A stretch of DNA of 64,000 nucleotides from Hydrogenophaga aromaticivorans (GCF_013387465.1 NZ_VYGV01000006.1:529638-593637); one strand, 5' to 3'; shown: positions 52,820-62,200, numbered from the stretch's first letter. A program made the numbers and translations. Notes: generated by a model from the letters alone, not told the origin.

Positions 52820-53865
52820 TGCGTAGCGGAAACTTCAAACAAAACTATCGTCAGCTGCTGGCACTGACCGACTCGGTTCCTGTCATCGTCTGGTCGTGTC
52901 TGCTGGTGGCGCTGCTGGCGGCCGCGCCACTGCTGCTGGCCAAGTACTATGTCTCCGTCATTCTGCTGCTGCTGATCACAGCGGTGGGGGTGTTGGGCCT
53001 GAACCTGCTGACCGGGACCACCGGGCTGATCTCGCTCGGGCACTCGGGGTTTCTGGCGGTCGGCGCCTACACGGCCGGCATCGTGGCCAGCAAACTTGGT
53101 TGGCCAATGCTGGCGTCCATCTTCGCCGGTGGCGTGAGCGCGGCCATCGCCGGGATCATCGTGGGCATACCCTCGCTGCGTCTCAAAGGGCTGTACCTGG
53201 CCATCACGACGATGGCATTTGCCGTGATCATCAACCACCTGATCCTCAACGGTGGCGACCTGACCGGAGGCTCGGAAGGACTGACGGTGCCGCAACCCTC
53301 GCTGTTCGGCCAGGCGCTGGGGGCAGAACGTGGCTACTACTACGTGGTGCTGTGCTTTGTGGTGGTGTTCACCTTCATCACCCTGAACATCCTGCGCAGC
53401 CGCATTGGCCGAGCGTTCCTGGCGATTCGGGAGCACGACATCGCAGCCAAGGCCATGGGCGTCAACCTGGTGCGCTACAAGTTGCTGGCGTTCATGGTCA
53501 GCGCCTTCTACACCGGCATCGCCGGGGGCTTGCTGGCCTACTACACACGCTACCTGAATGTCGACAGTTTCAGCCTGCTGATCTCGATCGAGGCGCTCTC
53601 CATGCTCATCGTCGGCGGCCTGGGTTCTGTAGCCGGCGCCTTGCTCGGAACGGCTTTCATCGTCCTGCTCAACGAAAGCCTGGGCTTCGTGTTCGGCATG
53701 ATCGGCGCCAGCTTCGGCGGGTCGGGCTCCACTGCCGCCTATGAGATCAAAGGCGTCATTTATGGACTCGCGATTGTGTTGTTCCTGCGTTTTGAGCCCG
53801 ATGGCCTGATGGGGCGATGGCGCGACATCAAGCATTACTGGACCCATTGGCCCTTCCGATTCTGA
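52819..53865 (+). CDS. livM: Liv-type ABC transporter permease LivM (second system)
   Basis: 348 residues. GLNLLTGTTGLISLGHSGFL, LRLKGLYLAITTMAFAVIIN, and EALSMLIVGGLGSVAGALLG are LivM motifs, with about ten hydrophobic segments. The C-terminal GRWRDIKHYWTHWPFRF contains a DIKHY sequence that resembles the LivF tail motif (D/E)(V/I)KHY. Starts on TGATG overlap; 41 bases separate it from the first binding-protein gene. Confidence 0.92.
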   Translation: MRSGNFKQNYRQLLALTDSVPVIVWSCLLVALLAAAPLLLAKYYVSVILLLLITAVGVLGLNLLTGTTGLISLGHSGFLAVGAYTAGIVASKLGWPMLASIFAGGVSAAIAGIIVGIPSLRLKGLYLAITTMAFAVIINHLILNGGDLTGGSEGLTVPQPSLFGQALGAERGYYYVVLCFVVVFTFITLNILRSRIGRAFLAIREHDIAAKAMGVNLVRYKLLAFMVSAFYTGIAGGLLAYYTRYLNVDSFSLLISIEALSMLIVGGLGSVAGALLGTAFIVLLNESLGFVFGMIGASFGGSGSTAAYEIKGVIYGLAIVLFLRFEPDGLMGRWRDIKHYWTHWPFRF

Positions 53866-53906
53866 CCCCGCAGCACACGCGCTGCTTATTCCATAGGAGA
53901 CCTGCG

Positions 53907-55109
53907 ATGCGAACACTACAGAAGCTGACCCAGCGCTTTTGCCTCGGCGCCCTCGCCGCACTGACCTTCGGCAGCGCACTGGCGGCAGATCCCGGGGTCA
54001 CGAACGAGAAACTCGTGCTTGGCGCGGTCATCCCGCTGAGCGGCCCGCCCAGCATCATTGGCAAGGCCATTGCCACGACCCTGAAAGTTTGGGAGCAGGA
54101 CGTCAATTCGCGCGGCGGCATCGGCGGACGCAAAGTCGACATTCGCATCGAGGACGACGGCTATGTGCCGCAGCGCGCTGTCCAGGGTCTGAAAAAACTG
54201 ATTGATGTCGAACAGATCTTTGCATTGATCGGCACCTCCGGCTCGTCGCAGTTGCTGGCCATGCTGCCCATCATCGACGAGCAGAAAATTCCCGCCATCA
54301 ACCATATCGCCGTCAACAGCGCCCACTTCAACCCACCGCACAAGACGCTGTTCAATATCGGGGCAACTTACTGCCAGGAGGTCTCTGCCAGCATGAAGCA
54401 TCTGGTCACATCCCAGAAGCTGCAGGGATCGAAGTTCGGCCTGATCTTCCAGGAAGACGATTACGGCACCGACGTCAAATGCGGCTACGAACAGGCCCTG
54501 AAAGAGCTCGGCTTGAAAAGCAGCATCGAAGTTGCCTACAAACGCGGGGCGAAGGATTTTTCCGCCGAGGTGTTGAGCGTGCAGCGCGCCGGCGCCACCT
54601 TCGTGCTGACCGGCGGCATCATCACCGAAACCGCCGCCATGCTCAAAGAGATCGCGAAGAACCAGATGCAAGCCGTGCGCCTGGCCGCTCACCCTTCGCA
54701 TCTGCCTGCGGTACTGGCCCTGGCCGGCCCGGCAGCAGACGGCGTGTACGTCGCCGAGTATGTGCCTCCAGTGACCGACACACAAACACAGGGCATTGGC
54801 AAACTCACCGCACTGACCTACAAATATTTTTCAGCCAATGAGGTCAAGGACATGAACCGGTATTCATTGACCGCCTATGTGGGTGTCCAGTTGCTCGAAT
54901 CAGCGCTCAACGCCTGTGCCAAAAACCTCACGCGTGCCTGCGTGGTCGAAAAGCTCGAGCAGACCAAAAGTTTCACCAGCAACGGCATCATGGCCCCCTT
55001 GACCTTCGGGCCCAATATTCGACAGTCGGGGACCCGCCCCATTTTGCTCAAGGCGAATGCCAGCGCCGGGAAATTCGAGCGAGCCTCTGAATTTCTGAGC
55101 GCCAAGTGA
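53907..55109 (+). CDS. periplasmic substrate-binding protein, Liv family (tandem copy 1)
   Basis: 400 residues. Signal peptide MRTLQKLTQRFCLGALAALT then FGSALAADPG, cleaved near residue 27. The mature region shows GAVIPLSGPPSIIGKAIATT, VWEQDVNSRGGIGGRKV, DDGYVPQRAVQGLKKL and GTSGSSQLLAMLP. Paired cysteines (TYCQEV, VKCGYE, NACAKNLTRAC) are conserved with copy 2 and may form disulfides. ATAGGAGA precedes ATG 53907. It supplies the second LivHM channel. Confidence 0.92.
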   Translation: MRTLQKLTQRFCLGALAALTFGSALAADPGVTNEKLVLGAVIPLSGPPSIIGKAIATTLKVWEQDVNSRGGIGGRKVDIRIEDDGYVPQRAVQGLKKLIDVEQIFALIGTSGSSQLLAMLPIIDEQKIPAINHIAVNSAHFNPPHKTLFNIGATYCQEVSASMKHLVTSQKLQGSKFGLIFQEDDYGTDVKCGYEQALKELGLKSSIEVAYKRGAKDFSAEVLSVQRAGATFVLTGGIITETAAMLKEIAKNQMQAVRLAAHPSHLPAVLALAGPAADGVYVAEYVPPVTDTQTQGIGKLTALTYKYFSANEVKDMNRYSLTAYVGVQLLESALNACAKNLTRACVVEKLEQTKSFTSNGIMAPLTFGPNIRQSGTRPILLKANASAGKFERASEFLSAK

Positions 55110-55165
55110 TCCTGACGACGCGCCATTAGCCCCACCCCCCATTACTCAACCAGGAGTGCCTTTTC

Positions 55166-56374
55166 ATGACACGCAAATACTTTCGATACGCCGCCTCCAG
55201 CCTGCTCGGCATGGTCATCGGCCTGACGGCCACGACCGCCGCAGCTGCCGACCCCGGTGTGACCGACACCAAGATCATCCTCGGCTCGGTAACACCCGTC
55301 AGCGGCCCCCCTAGCCTGCTGGGCAAGGCCCATATGGCCGCCTTGCGGGTATGGGAGCAGGATGTCAACGCCCGCGGTGGCATCAACGGCCGCAAGGTGG
55401 AAATTCGCCAGGACGACGACGGCTATGTGCCCCAGCGTGCTGTGCAAGGCGTCAAGCGGCTGGTCGACGTGGAAGGCATCTTCGGCCTGATCGGCACCTC
55501 GGGTTCAGCCATGCTGCAAGCCATGCTGCCCTACATCAACGAGCAAGGCTTGCCAACCATCAACGCGATGGCCGTGGCAGCGGCGCACTTCACGCCACCG
55601 AACAAAACGGTATTCGTGGTGGGGCCAACCTATTGTCAGGAGTTGAGCTCCGCCATGAAGTACATGGTGACGAGCAAGAAGCTGCAAAAGGAGAAGTTTG
55701 CACTGGTCTATCAGGATGACGAGTTTGGCAGCGACGTGCGTTGCGGCTACCAGAAGGCGATCAAGGATATGGGGCTTAACAGCGTGTCCGAGATTTCCTT
55801 CAAACGTGGCACCAAGGACTTCTCAGCCGAGATGCTGAGTCTGAAGCAGGTGGGTGCGACCTTTCTCGCGTCGGGCGGCGTAGTGGCCGAGCATTCGATG
55901 CTGATGAAGGAAGCCGCCAAGAATCAGATGCCACTGACCATCCTTGCAATCCACTCGGCCCACCTGACCCCTGTTCAGGCGCTCGCCGGTGCCGCGGGCG
56001 ACGGCTACTTCGTCGCCGACTATGTCCCACCTCTGACCGACCTGTCCGTGCCAGGCATGGCCAAGTTCATGGGGCTGGCACAAAAATACTTGCCGGCCGA
56101 CGAGCAAAAGTTGCTCAACCGCTATTCGATCACGGCCTACGTCGGTGCGCTGCTGATGGAGGACGCGATCCGCCGCTGTGGCAAGGCACTGACCCGCGCC
56201 TGTGTCGTCGAGAAGCTGGAAACAACCAAGAACTTCAGCACCGATGGGCTGGCTTCCCCAATCAGTTTTGGCCCCAATGACCGGCACTCGCCGAGCAGCG
56301 TGCTCGTGTTGCGTTCGGACGCCAAAAACTCCCGCTTCGAGCGCGTGTCCGACCCCATCCCCGTGCTCGATTGA
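55166..56374 (+). CDS. periplasmic substrate-binding protein, Liv family (tandem copy 2)
   Basis: 402 residues with a signal peptide (MTRKYFRYAASSLLGMVIGL then TATTAAAADPG). About two-thirds identical to copy 1 over the first 100 mature residues by eye, with the same cysteine pattern. Tandem binding proteins often widen the ligand range of one transporter. AGGAG precedes ATG 55166. The stop lies 57 bases before the biotin carboxylase start, so transport and the third carboxylase look co-transcribed. Confidence 0.92.
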   Translation: MTRKYFRYAASSLLGMVIGLTATTAAAADPGVTDTKIILGSVTPVSGPPSLLGKAHMAALRVWEQDVNARGGINGRKVEIRQDDDGYVPQRAVQGVKRLVDVEGIFGLIGTSGSAMLQAMLPYINEQGLPTINAMAVAAAHFTPPNKTVFVVGPTYCQELSSAMKYMVTSKKLQKEKFALVYQDDEFGSDVRCGYQKAIKDMGLNSVSEISFKRGTKDFSAEMLSLKQVGATFLASGGVVAEHSMLMKEAAKNQMPLTILAIHSAHLTPVQALAGAAGDGYFVADYVPPLTDLSVPGMAKFMGLAQKYLPADEQKLLNRYSITAYVGALLMEDAIRRCGKALTRACVVEKLETTKNFSTDGLASPISFGPNDRHSPSSVLVLRSDAKNSRFERVSDPIPVLD

Positions 56375-56430
56375 CACCAGACGCCGTTGCATGCATTGAC
56401 CGTCACCCGCCGTACAACTGGGTCCTGCCC

Positions 56431-57900
56431 GTGTTTCAAAAAGTTCTGATCGCCAACCGTGGCGAGATCGCGCTGCGGATCCTGCGCACACTCAAGGGCA
56501 TGGGGCTCGCCACCGTGGTGGCCCACCACGCGGTGGACGCCGATAGCCCGGCCGTGCTGGAGGCTGACGAGTCGGTCGAATTGCACGGCTCGACACCCGT
56601 GGCTGCCTACCTCGATATCGCGCAGTTGGTCGAAGCGTGTCGGCACAGCGGGGCACAGGCGGTGCATCCCGGTTACGGCTTTCTGTCGGAGAACGCCGGT
56701 TTCGCCCGCGCGCTCGATGAAGCCGGCATCGTCTTCATCGGCCCGCGCGCCGACACCATCGAGTTGATGGGCGACAAGGTGCGTGCCCGCAACTTCGTGG
56801 CCGAACGCGGCTTTCCGGTTGCCCCCGGCGTGATCGAGGACGACGACCCGGCGACCTTCGTCGAACGCGCCCGCCAGGTGGGTACGCCGCTGCTGATCAA
56901 GCCTTCAGCCGGCGGTGGCGGCAAGGGCATGCGCATCGTGCGTGACCTCGCCGTGTTGGAGCGCGAGATCGAGACCGCACGGCGCGAAGGTGAGCGCTAT
57001 TTTGGCGACGGTCGGCTGTTTGTCGAGCGCTATGTGGAGCGCCCGCGACACATCGAGGTGCAGGTGATGGGCGACGCGCATGGCCAGTTGGTGCATTTCT
57101 GGGAGCGTGAATGTTCAGTGCAGCGACGCTTCCAGAAAATCATTGAAGAAACCCCCTCCCCGGCCCTTTCACCGGTGCAGCGCCACGATATCTGCGAAGC
57201 CGCAGCCGGCATTGCCCGCGCCGCCAACTATCGCGGCGCCGGCACCGTGGAGTTCATCTACGGCGCCGGTGGCGAGTTTTACTTTCTTGAGATGAACACG
57301 CGTCTGCAGGTCGAACACCCGGTCACCGAAATGGTGACGGGCTTTGACCTCGTTCGCGAACAGGTACGCGTCGCCCAGGGTGAGCCGCTCGGCTACACCC
57401 AGGCGGACATTGCGCAGCTTGGTCACGCCATCGAATGCAGGCTTTACGCCGAAGATTCCGAGCATGATTTTCGCCCCTCCACCGGTGACATCCTGTGCTG
57501 GCGACCACCCTCTGGTCCCGGCGTGCGGGTTGATGTCGGCGTGCGCGAAGGACAGGCGGTAACTGCCGCATTTGACCCCATGATCGCCAAAATTATTTGC
57601 CATGGCAACACGCGTGCACAGGCTATCGAACGCTCCATCCTGGCGCTTGAGCAATCGGTGCTGTTGGGTCTGACCACCAACGCACGCTACCTCACGCGGG
57701 CACTGCGCCATGCCGAGTTCCGTGCCGGGCAGGCCGACACCGGCATGCTGGCACGCTGTGCCGACGAGCTGCGCGAGTCTCTCACCCCCGATGACATCGA
57801 CCTGGTACTGGCATCGGCGGTGCTCGCCGACCGCGAACTGTTGCGCGCCGTGCACGCCATTCCCGCGATGCACGCCGCCATGGGACCCTGGAGGAATTGA
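56431..57900 (+). CDS. biotin carboxylase subunit (no biotinyl domain), third carboxylase
   Basis: 489 residues. VLIANRGEIALRILRTL, ATP-grasp loop KPSAGGGGKGMRIV, WERECSVQRRFQKIIEETP and the BC C-domain are present, but the protein stops after about 485 residues with no biotinyl domain. That domain is encoded separately just downstream. This is the AccC-like split form, unlike the fused alpha subunits at 10625 and 16071. The start is taken as GTG 56431 (reads MFQKVLIANRG); a TTG at 56371 is less likely. The stop is two bases before the BCCP start. Confidence 0.9.
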   Translation: MFQKVLIANRGEIALRILRTLKGMGLATVVAHHAVDADSPAVLEADESVELHGSTPVAAYLDIAQLVEACRHSGAQAVHPGYGFLSENAGFARALDEAGIVFIGPRADTIELMGDKVRARNFVAERGFPVAPGVIEDDDPATFVERARQVGTPLLIKPSAGGGGKGMRIVRDLAVLEREIETARREGERYFGDGRLFVERYVERPRHIEVQVMGDAHGQLVHFWERECSVQRRFQKIIEETPSPALSPVQRHDICEAAAGIARAANYRGAGTVEFIYGAGGEFYFLEMNTRLQVEHPVTEMVTGFDLVREQVRVAQGEPLGYTQADIAQLGHAIECRLYAEDSEHDFRPSTGDILCWRPPSGPGVRVDVGVREGQAVTAAFDPMIAKIICHGNTRAQAIERSILALEQSVLLGLTTNARYLTRALRHAEFRAGQADTGMLARCADELRESLTPDDIDLVLASAVLADRELLRAVHAIPAMHAAMGPWRN

Positions 57901-57902
57901 CG

Positions 57903-58403
57903 ATGCGCCGCCGCTATGTCATCAATGGCCAGACCCATGACCTCGTGGTAACACGTGGAGCGAATGGCGTGTTCCACGTCAGCCATGGCGAACGCAAATT
58001 CGAGATGCAGGGGAAGACGCTGCCTGATGGCCGTTGGCGGGTCACCGTGGATCAGCGCCCGCAAGCCGTCTGGATCGCCGCGCAAGGCGACAGTCGATTC
58101 GTGCACAGTGCGGCCACCGGTGCCCTTGAAGTCGAGGTGATCGATCTCAGCGCAGCCTCCGGCGGCGACCGGGCCGGTGCCGCTTCCGACTTGCTGCAGG
58201 CGCCAATGCCCGGCACGGTGATCGCGGTTCATGTGGCAGCCGGCGATGCCGTGCACACGGGCCAACCGCTCATCGTGATCGAAAGCATGAAGCTGGAAAC
58301 CACGCTGACGGCACCGCGCGACGCCCGGGTCAAGACTGTGCACTTTGCCGTTGGCAACACCTTCGCTCTCAAGTCCACCCTCGTGACGCTGCAAGACCCC
58401 TGA
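57903..58403 (+). CDS. biotinyl carrier protein of the third acyl-CoA carboxylase
   Basis: 166 residues. An N-terminal beta-rich region of about 95 residues of unclear function is followed by a biotinyl domain: APMPGTVIAVHVAAGDAVHT and ESMKLE (biotin Lys about 130). The N-terminal part resembles the BT-type linker that fused alpha subunits carry before their biotinyl domain, suggesting this gene arose by splitting a fused subunit between the BC and BT parts. GAGGA lies seven bases before ATG 57903. Ten bases precede the carboxyltransferase. Confidence 0.9.
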   Translation: MRRRYVINGQTHDLVVTRGANGVFHVSHGERKFEMQGKTLPDGRWRVTVDQRPQAVWIAAQGDSRFVHSAATGALEVEVIDLSAASGGDRAGAASDLLQAPMPGTVIAVHVAAGDAVHTGQPLIVIESMKLETTLTAPRDARVKTVHFAVGNTFALKSTLVTLQDP

Positions 58404-58413
58404 GAACCGATTG

Positions 58414-60012
58414 ATGAAACGCATCGACTCCCGCATCGACACCGCATCCGAAGCGTTCCGGCGAAACCATCAAGCCATGAGCGCCATCGTCGCGAATTTT
58501 CGCGAGCGCATGAAAATCACGCGCCACCAACGTCCGCCGCATGAGATCAAGCGCGTGCGCGCGCAGGGCAAATTACTGGTACGTGAACGGCTGGACCTGC
58601 TACTAGATCCCGGTACGCCCTTTCTTGAGTTCTCGGCGCTGGCTGCCTGCGAGGACTACAACGGCGAGGTCCCGGGTGCCAACGTGGTCACTGGCCTGGG
58701 CGTGGTCAGTGGCCGCGAGGTGCTGATCCACGCCGACGATTCCAGCGTCAAGGGCGGTGTCTGGTACACGCTCACGCCACGCAAGCTGGCACGACTGCTG
58801 GACATCGCGCTGGAGAACCAGTTGCCGGTCCTGCATTTGTGCGACAGCGGCGGCGCCTTCCTTGAAGAACTGTCAGGCGTGTACATCGAGGGTGGCCGGG
58901 TGTTCCGCAACCAATGCCTGCTGTCCAAGGCCGGCGTGCCGCAGGTCGCGATGGTGTTCGGCCACTGCACCGCCGGCGGTGCCTACATCCCGGCGCTGTG
59001 CGATTACAGCATCATCGTGCGTGGCACCGGCGGCGTGTTCCTCGGCGGGCCACCGCTCGTGAAGGCCGCCACCGGTGAGGAGCACACCGCCGACGAGATC
59101 GGAGGCTGTGATTTACACACCCAGGTATCCGGCACGGTCGATTATCCAGCCGACAACGAAGCCCATGCCATCGCTATTTGCCGAGAAATCGTTGCGCAGT
59201 TCAAGCCCGCGACGAAAAGCTACCTGCCCGAACGCGATGCCGAGCCACCCTACTACGATCCCGACGAAATGCTGGGCATCGTCTCGCCCGACCACCGGGT
59301 GCAGTTTGACCAGCGCGAACTCATTGCCCGCATCGTCGACGGCAGCCGCTTCCACGAGTACCAACCCGCTTATGGCACCACGCTGATCTGCGGCTACGCC
59401 TACATCTGGGGGTACCGCGTGGGCATCCTCGCCAACAACGGCGTGTTGTTCAGCGACAGTTCCAAGAAAGCGGCGCACTTCATCTCGCTGTGCAACCAGA
59501 ACCGTACACCGCTCGTGTTTCTGCAAAACACCACCGGCTACATGATCGGCCGCAACTACGAAATGGAAGGCATCACCAAGGACGGCGCCAAGATGTTGAT
59601 GGCGCAGGCTGGCAGCGAGGTGCCCAAGTTCACCGTCATCACCAGCGCTGCTTTCGGTGCGGGCTACTACGGCATGTGCGGACGGGCGTGGGATCCACGG
59701 ATGATCTGGGCCTGGCCGAACGTGCACATGGGGGTGATGGGCCCCGATCAGGCCGCCAACACCCTCGCCGACGTGAAAATCGCGCAGTTGCGCCGCAAGG
59801 GCCACACGCCCGATGAGGCCGAGATGGCGCAATTGCGCCAGCGCGTGTACGAAAAGGCCGAGCGCGAATCCAACGCCTACTTTGCCACCTCGCGCTTGTG
59901 GGACGACGGTCTGCTGGCGCCCACTGACACCCGCAACGCACTGGGCATGGCGCTCTCAGCCGCCGCACACGCCCCGATCGCCGACCCGCACTACGGAATT
60001 TTCCGATTCTGA
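58414..60012 (+). CDS. acyl-CoA carboxylase beta subunit (carboxyltransferase), third system
   Basis: 532 residues. CDSGGAFLEELSGVYIEGG, GHCTAGGAYIPALCDYS, ANNGVLFSDSSKKAAHFI and SAAFGAGYYGMCGRAWDP identify the methylcrotonyl/geranyl-type CT group. It is the most divergent of the three: SGVYIEGGRVFRNQCLLS replaces the (V/I)FPD..xFGxxFxxQ segment, and the Gly-rich GGS(Y/F)GAG becomes SAAFGAG. A different acyl-CoA is likely. ATG 58414 follows a TTG at 58411. Nine bases separate it from the SDR pair. Confidence 0.9.
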   Translation: MKRIDSRIDTASEAFRRNHQAMSAIVANFRERMKITRHQRPPHEIKRVRAQGKLLVRERLDLLLDPGTPFLEFSALAACEDYNGEVPGANVVTGLGVVSGREVLIHADDSSVKGGVWYTLTPRKLARLLDIALENQLPVLHLCDSGGAFLEELSGVYIEGGRVFRNQCLLSKAGVPQVAMVFGHCTAGGAYIPALCDYSIIVRGTGGVFLGGPPLVKAATGEEHTADEIGGCDLHTQVSGTVDYPADNEAHAIAICREIVAQFKPATKSYLPERDAEPPYYDPDEMLGIVSPDHRVQFDQRELIARIVDGSRFHEYQPAYGTTLICGYAYIWGYRVGILANNGVLFSDSSKKAAHFISLCNQNRTPLVFLQNTTGYMIGRNYEMEGITKDGAKMLMAQAGSEVPKFTVITSAAFGAGYYGMCGRAWDPRMIWAWPNVHMGVMGPDQAANTLADVKIAQLRRKGHTPDEAEMAQLRQRVYEKAERESNAYFATSRLWDDGLLAPTDTRNALGMALSAAAHAPIADPHYGIFRF

Positions 60013-60021
60013 AGGGACAAC

Positions 60022-60885
60022 ATGACAGAAGACACCACCTTCGGCTTCGACGATGAAGCCCTCGCAACCCGCCCCACCGTCTACCAGAGCGGACTCTTCG
60101 AAGGCCAGGTGGTGATGGTCAGCGGCGCCGGCAGCGGCATCGGCAAAGCCATCGCCTTCCTGTACGCGCGCCTGGGCGCCAAGCTGGTCATCTGCGGGCG
60201 CGACCCAGCCAAGCTAGAGAGCTGCGCCGAATGGCTGCGCCGGCTCGGCAGCCCTGATGTGCTGGTGCACCCCATGACGATCCGTGATCCCGAGCAGGTG
60301 GAACAGTTGATCGACGTGGCCTGGCTGCACTTCGGACGCATCGACGTGCTCGTCAACAACGCCGGCGGGCAATTCCCGCAGCGGGCGCTGGACTACAGCG
60401 TCAAGGGCTGGAAGGCGGTGATCGACACCAACCTGAACGGAACCTGGTACATGATGCATGCGATGGCGCGCCGCTGGCAGGGCACCGGCACGCGGGGCAA
60501 CATCGTCAACATCGTCGCCACCTTCCAGCGGGGCATGCCGGGCGTGGCGCACACCTGCGCTGCGCGCGCCGCGGTGACTTATCTGTCCAAAACGGTCGCG
60601 GTGGAATGGGCACAATACGGCATCCGCGTCAATTGCATCGCGCCTGGAGCGATCGCCAGCACCGGCTTCCGTCAGTACTCCCCCGAGGCGGTGAAGGCCT
60701 TCGCCGGAGCCAACCCGATGAAACATGTCGGTGACGTGCAGGACGTGGCCGAGGCCGCGGTCTACCTCAGCGCGCCCAGCGGCAAGTTCGTCACCGGCGA
60801 ACTGCTCACGGTGGATGGCGGCGGCGTGCTCTGGGGCGAAGTCTGGACCATCGCCAAACCCGATTACTTCAAGGTGAACACATGA
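60022..60885 (+). CDS. SDR, 2,4-dienoyl-CoA-reductase-like (tandem copy 1)
   Basis: 287 residues. SGAGSGIGKAIAF (cofactor), NNAGGQFPQRALDYSVKGW, and a catalytic region PGVAHTCAARAAVTYL, where the usual Tyr is Thr and the Lys is Arg. It ends GGGVLWGEVWTIAKPDYFKV. It is homologous over its full length to the next gene and to the SDR at 6609. The altered site is like that of DECR-type dienoyl-CoA reductases. Its location after the third carboxylase suggests reduction of a conjugated intermediate before or after carboxylation. AAGGGAC precedes ATG 60022. Confidence 0.83.
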   Translation: MTEDTTFGFDDEALATRPTVYQSGLFEGQVVMVSGAGSGIGKAIAFLYARLGAKLVICGRDPAKLESCAEWLRRLGSPDVLVHPMTIRDPEQVEQLIDVAWLHFGRIDVLVNNAGGQFPQRALDYSVKGWKAVIDTNLNGTWYMMHAMARRWQGTGTRGNIVNIVATFQRGMPGVAHTCAARAAVTYLSKTVAVEWAQYGIRVNCIAPGAIASTGFRQYSPEAVKAFAGANPMKHVGDVQDVAEAAVYLSAPSGKFVTGELLTVDGGGVLWGEVWTIAKPDYFKVNT

Positions 60886-61760
60886 ATTCGGCTGACTCGC
60901 AACACCCCAAGTTCGGCCCGGGCGACGAGGCCCTGGCCGCACTCCCGACGGTCTATCGCGACGACCTTTTCGCCGGCAAAGTGGTGCTGGTGTCGGGCGC
61001 CGGCAGTGGCATCGGCAAGGCGATTGCCTTCCTGTTCGCGCGGCTGGGTGCCACGCTCGCCATCTGCGGGCGCAAGGCCGACAAACTCGAGGACTGCGCC
61101 GAAAAACTGCGCGCGCTGTCGGGCCGTGAGGTAATCACCTACCCGATGACCATCCGCGACCCCGAGCAGGTGGACGCCATGCTCAGTGCCGTGTGGGAAC
61201 GTTTGGGCGGCGTCGACGTGCTGGTCAACAACGCTGGCGGCCAGTTTGCCGCCCATGCGATGGACTTCAACGTCAAGGGCTGGAACGCGGTGATCGACAC
61301 CAACCTCAATGGCAGCTGGTACATGATGCAGGGCGCGGCCAGGCGCTGGGTGGAGCAAGGCCGGCCCGGCAACATCGTCAACATCACCGCCGCCATCGAC
61401 CGCGGCCTCACGGGCATGGCGCACACCACCGCCTCGCGCGCGGGCGTCATTGCGCTGTCGCGCACGCTGGCCATCGAGTGGGCAGAGCACGGCATCCGCC
61501 TGAACTGCATTGGCGCCGGCGCCATCGAGAGCAACGGTTTCAACAACTACCGCGAAGAAAACGTTTCCACTTTCTACTCGTGCAATCCGATGAAACGGGC
61601 CGGCGACGTGCAGGACATCGCGGAGGCGGTGGTCTACCTCGCCGCACCCTCGGGCAAGTTCATCACCGGCGAGGTGCTCAACGTCGAAGGCGGGATGCTG
61701 CTGTGGGGCGAGTTCTGGCCAGCCGGAAAACCCGACTACTTCAAGGTCGATCAAGAGTGA
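60882..61760 (+). CDS. SDR, 2,4-dienoyl-CoA-reductase-like (tandem copy 2)
   Basis: 292 residues. SGAGSGIGKAIAFLFARLGA, NNAGGQFAAHAMDFNVKGW, and TGMAHTTASRAGVIAL at the catalytic place (Thr for Tyr, Arg for Lys). It ends GGMLLWGEFWPAGKPDYFKV, the same LLWGE...KPDYFKV tail as copy 1. ATG 60882 overlaps the copy 1 stop by four bases, so a heteromer is plausible. The shared long tail is not typical of SDRs and may mediate that contact. Confidence 0.85.
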   Translation: MNSADSQHPKFGPGDEALAALPTVYRDDLFAGKVVLVSGAGSGIGKAIAFLFARLGATLAICGRKADKLEDCAEKLRALSGREVITYPMTIRDPEQVDAMLSAVWERLGGVDVLVNNAGGQFAAHAMDFNVKGWNAVIDTNLNGSWYMMQGAARRWVEQGRPGNIVNITAAIDRGLTGMAHTTASRAGVIALSRTLAIEWAEHGIRLNCIGAGAIESNGFNNYREENVSTFYSCNPMKRAGDVQDIAEAVVYLAAPSGKFITGEVLNVEGGMLLWGEFWPAGKPDYFKVDQE

Positions 61761-62200
61761 CCTCACAGCCCCCTCTTCCGTCGGCAACGTACTCCCACGG
61801 GCCTTTTCAGCAGCTCGTCGGGTACGACATCCTGCCCAACGAGCGCGGCCTGTATTTCCGGCTGCCGATCCGGCGCGACCACCTCAACCCCCACGGCGTG
61901 CTCCACGGCGGCGTGCCCCTGACCTTGCTCGATGCGGTCGGGGGCAGAACCCTGATCGACCGGCCGATCCCAGGCAGCGGCCAGCTCATCCAGTCGTCGG
62001 TAACGGTCACGCTCACCGTGGATTTCATCCGTGCGGTCGGCACAGGAATCCTGTTTGCATCGGCAACGCCTGACCACATCGGCAAGACGCTGGCCTATGT
62101 GTCGGTGAAGGTCACGCTCGACGCACTCGACGGAGACATCGTGTCGCGCGGCATCGGCACCTACCGCATCTACACCAAGTCACTGGTCAAAGCGGTCTGA
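61757..62200 (+). CDS. PaaI-type hot-dog thioesterase
   Basis: 147 residues. LNPHGVLHGGVPLTLLDAVG carries the HGGxxxxxxD motif (Asp of the active-site helix). It would hydrolyse accumulated acyl-CoAs of this operon. The start is GTG 61757, overlapping the SDR stop (GTGA). The 164 bases after its stop, up to the convergent racemase-like gene, contain only a short GGCGG/CCGCC hairpin and no convincing terminator. Confidence 0.82.
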   Translation: MTSQPPLPSATYSHGPFQQLVGYDILPNERGLYFRLPIRRDHLNPHGVLHGGVPLTLLDAVGGRTLIDRPIPGSGQLIQSSVTVTLTVDFIRAVGTGILFASATPDHIGKTLAYVSVKVTLDALDGDIVSRGIGTYRIYTKSLVKAV

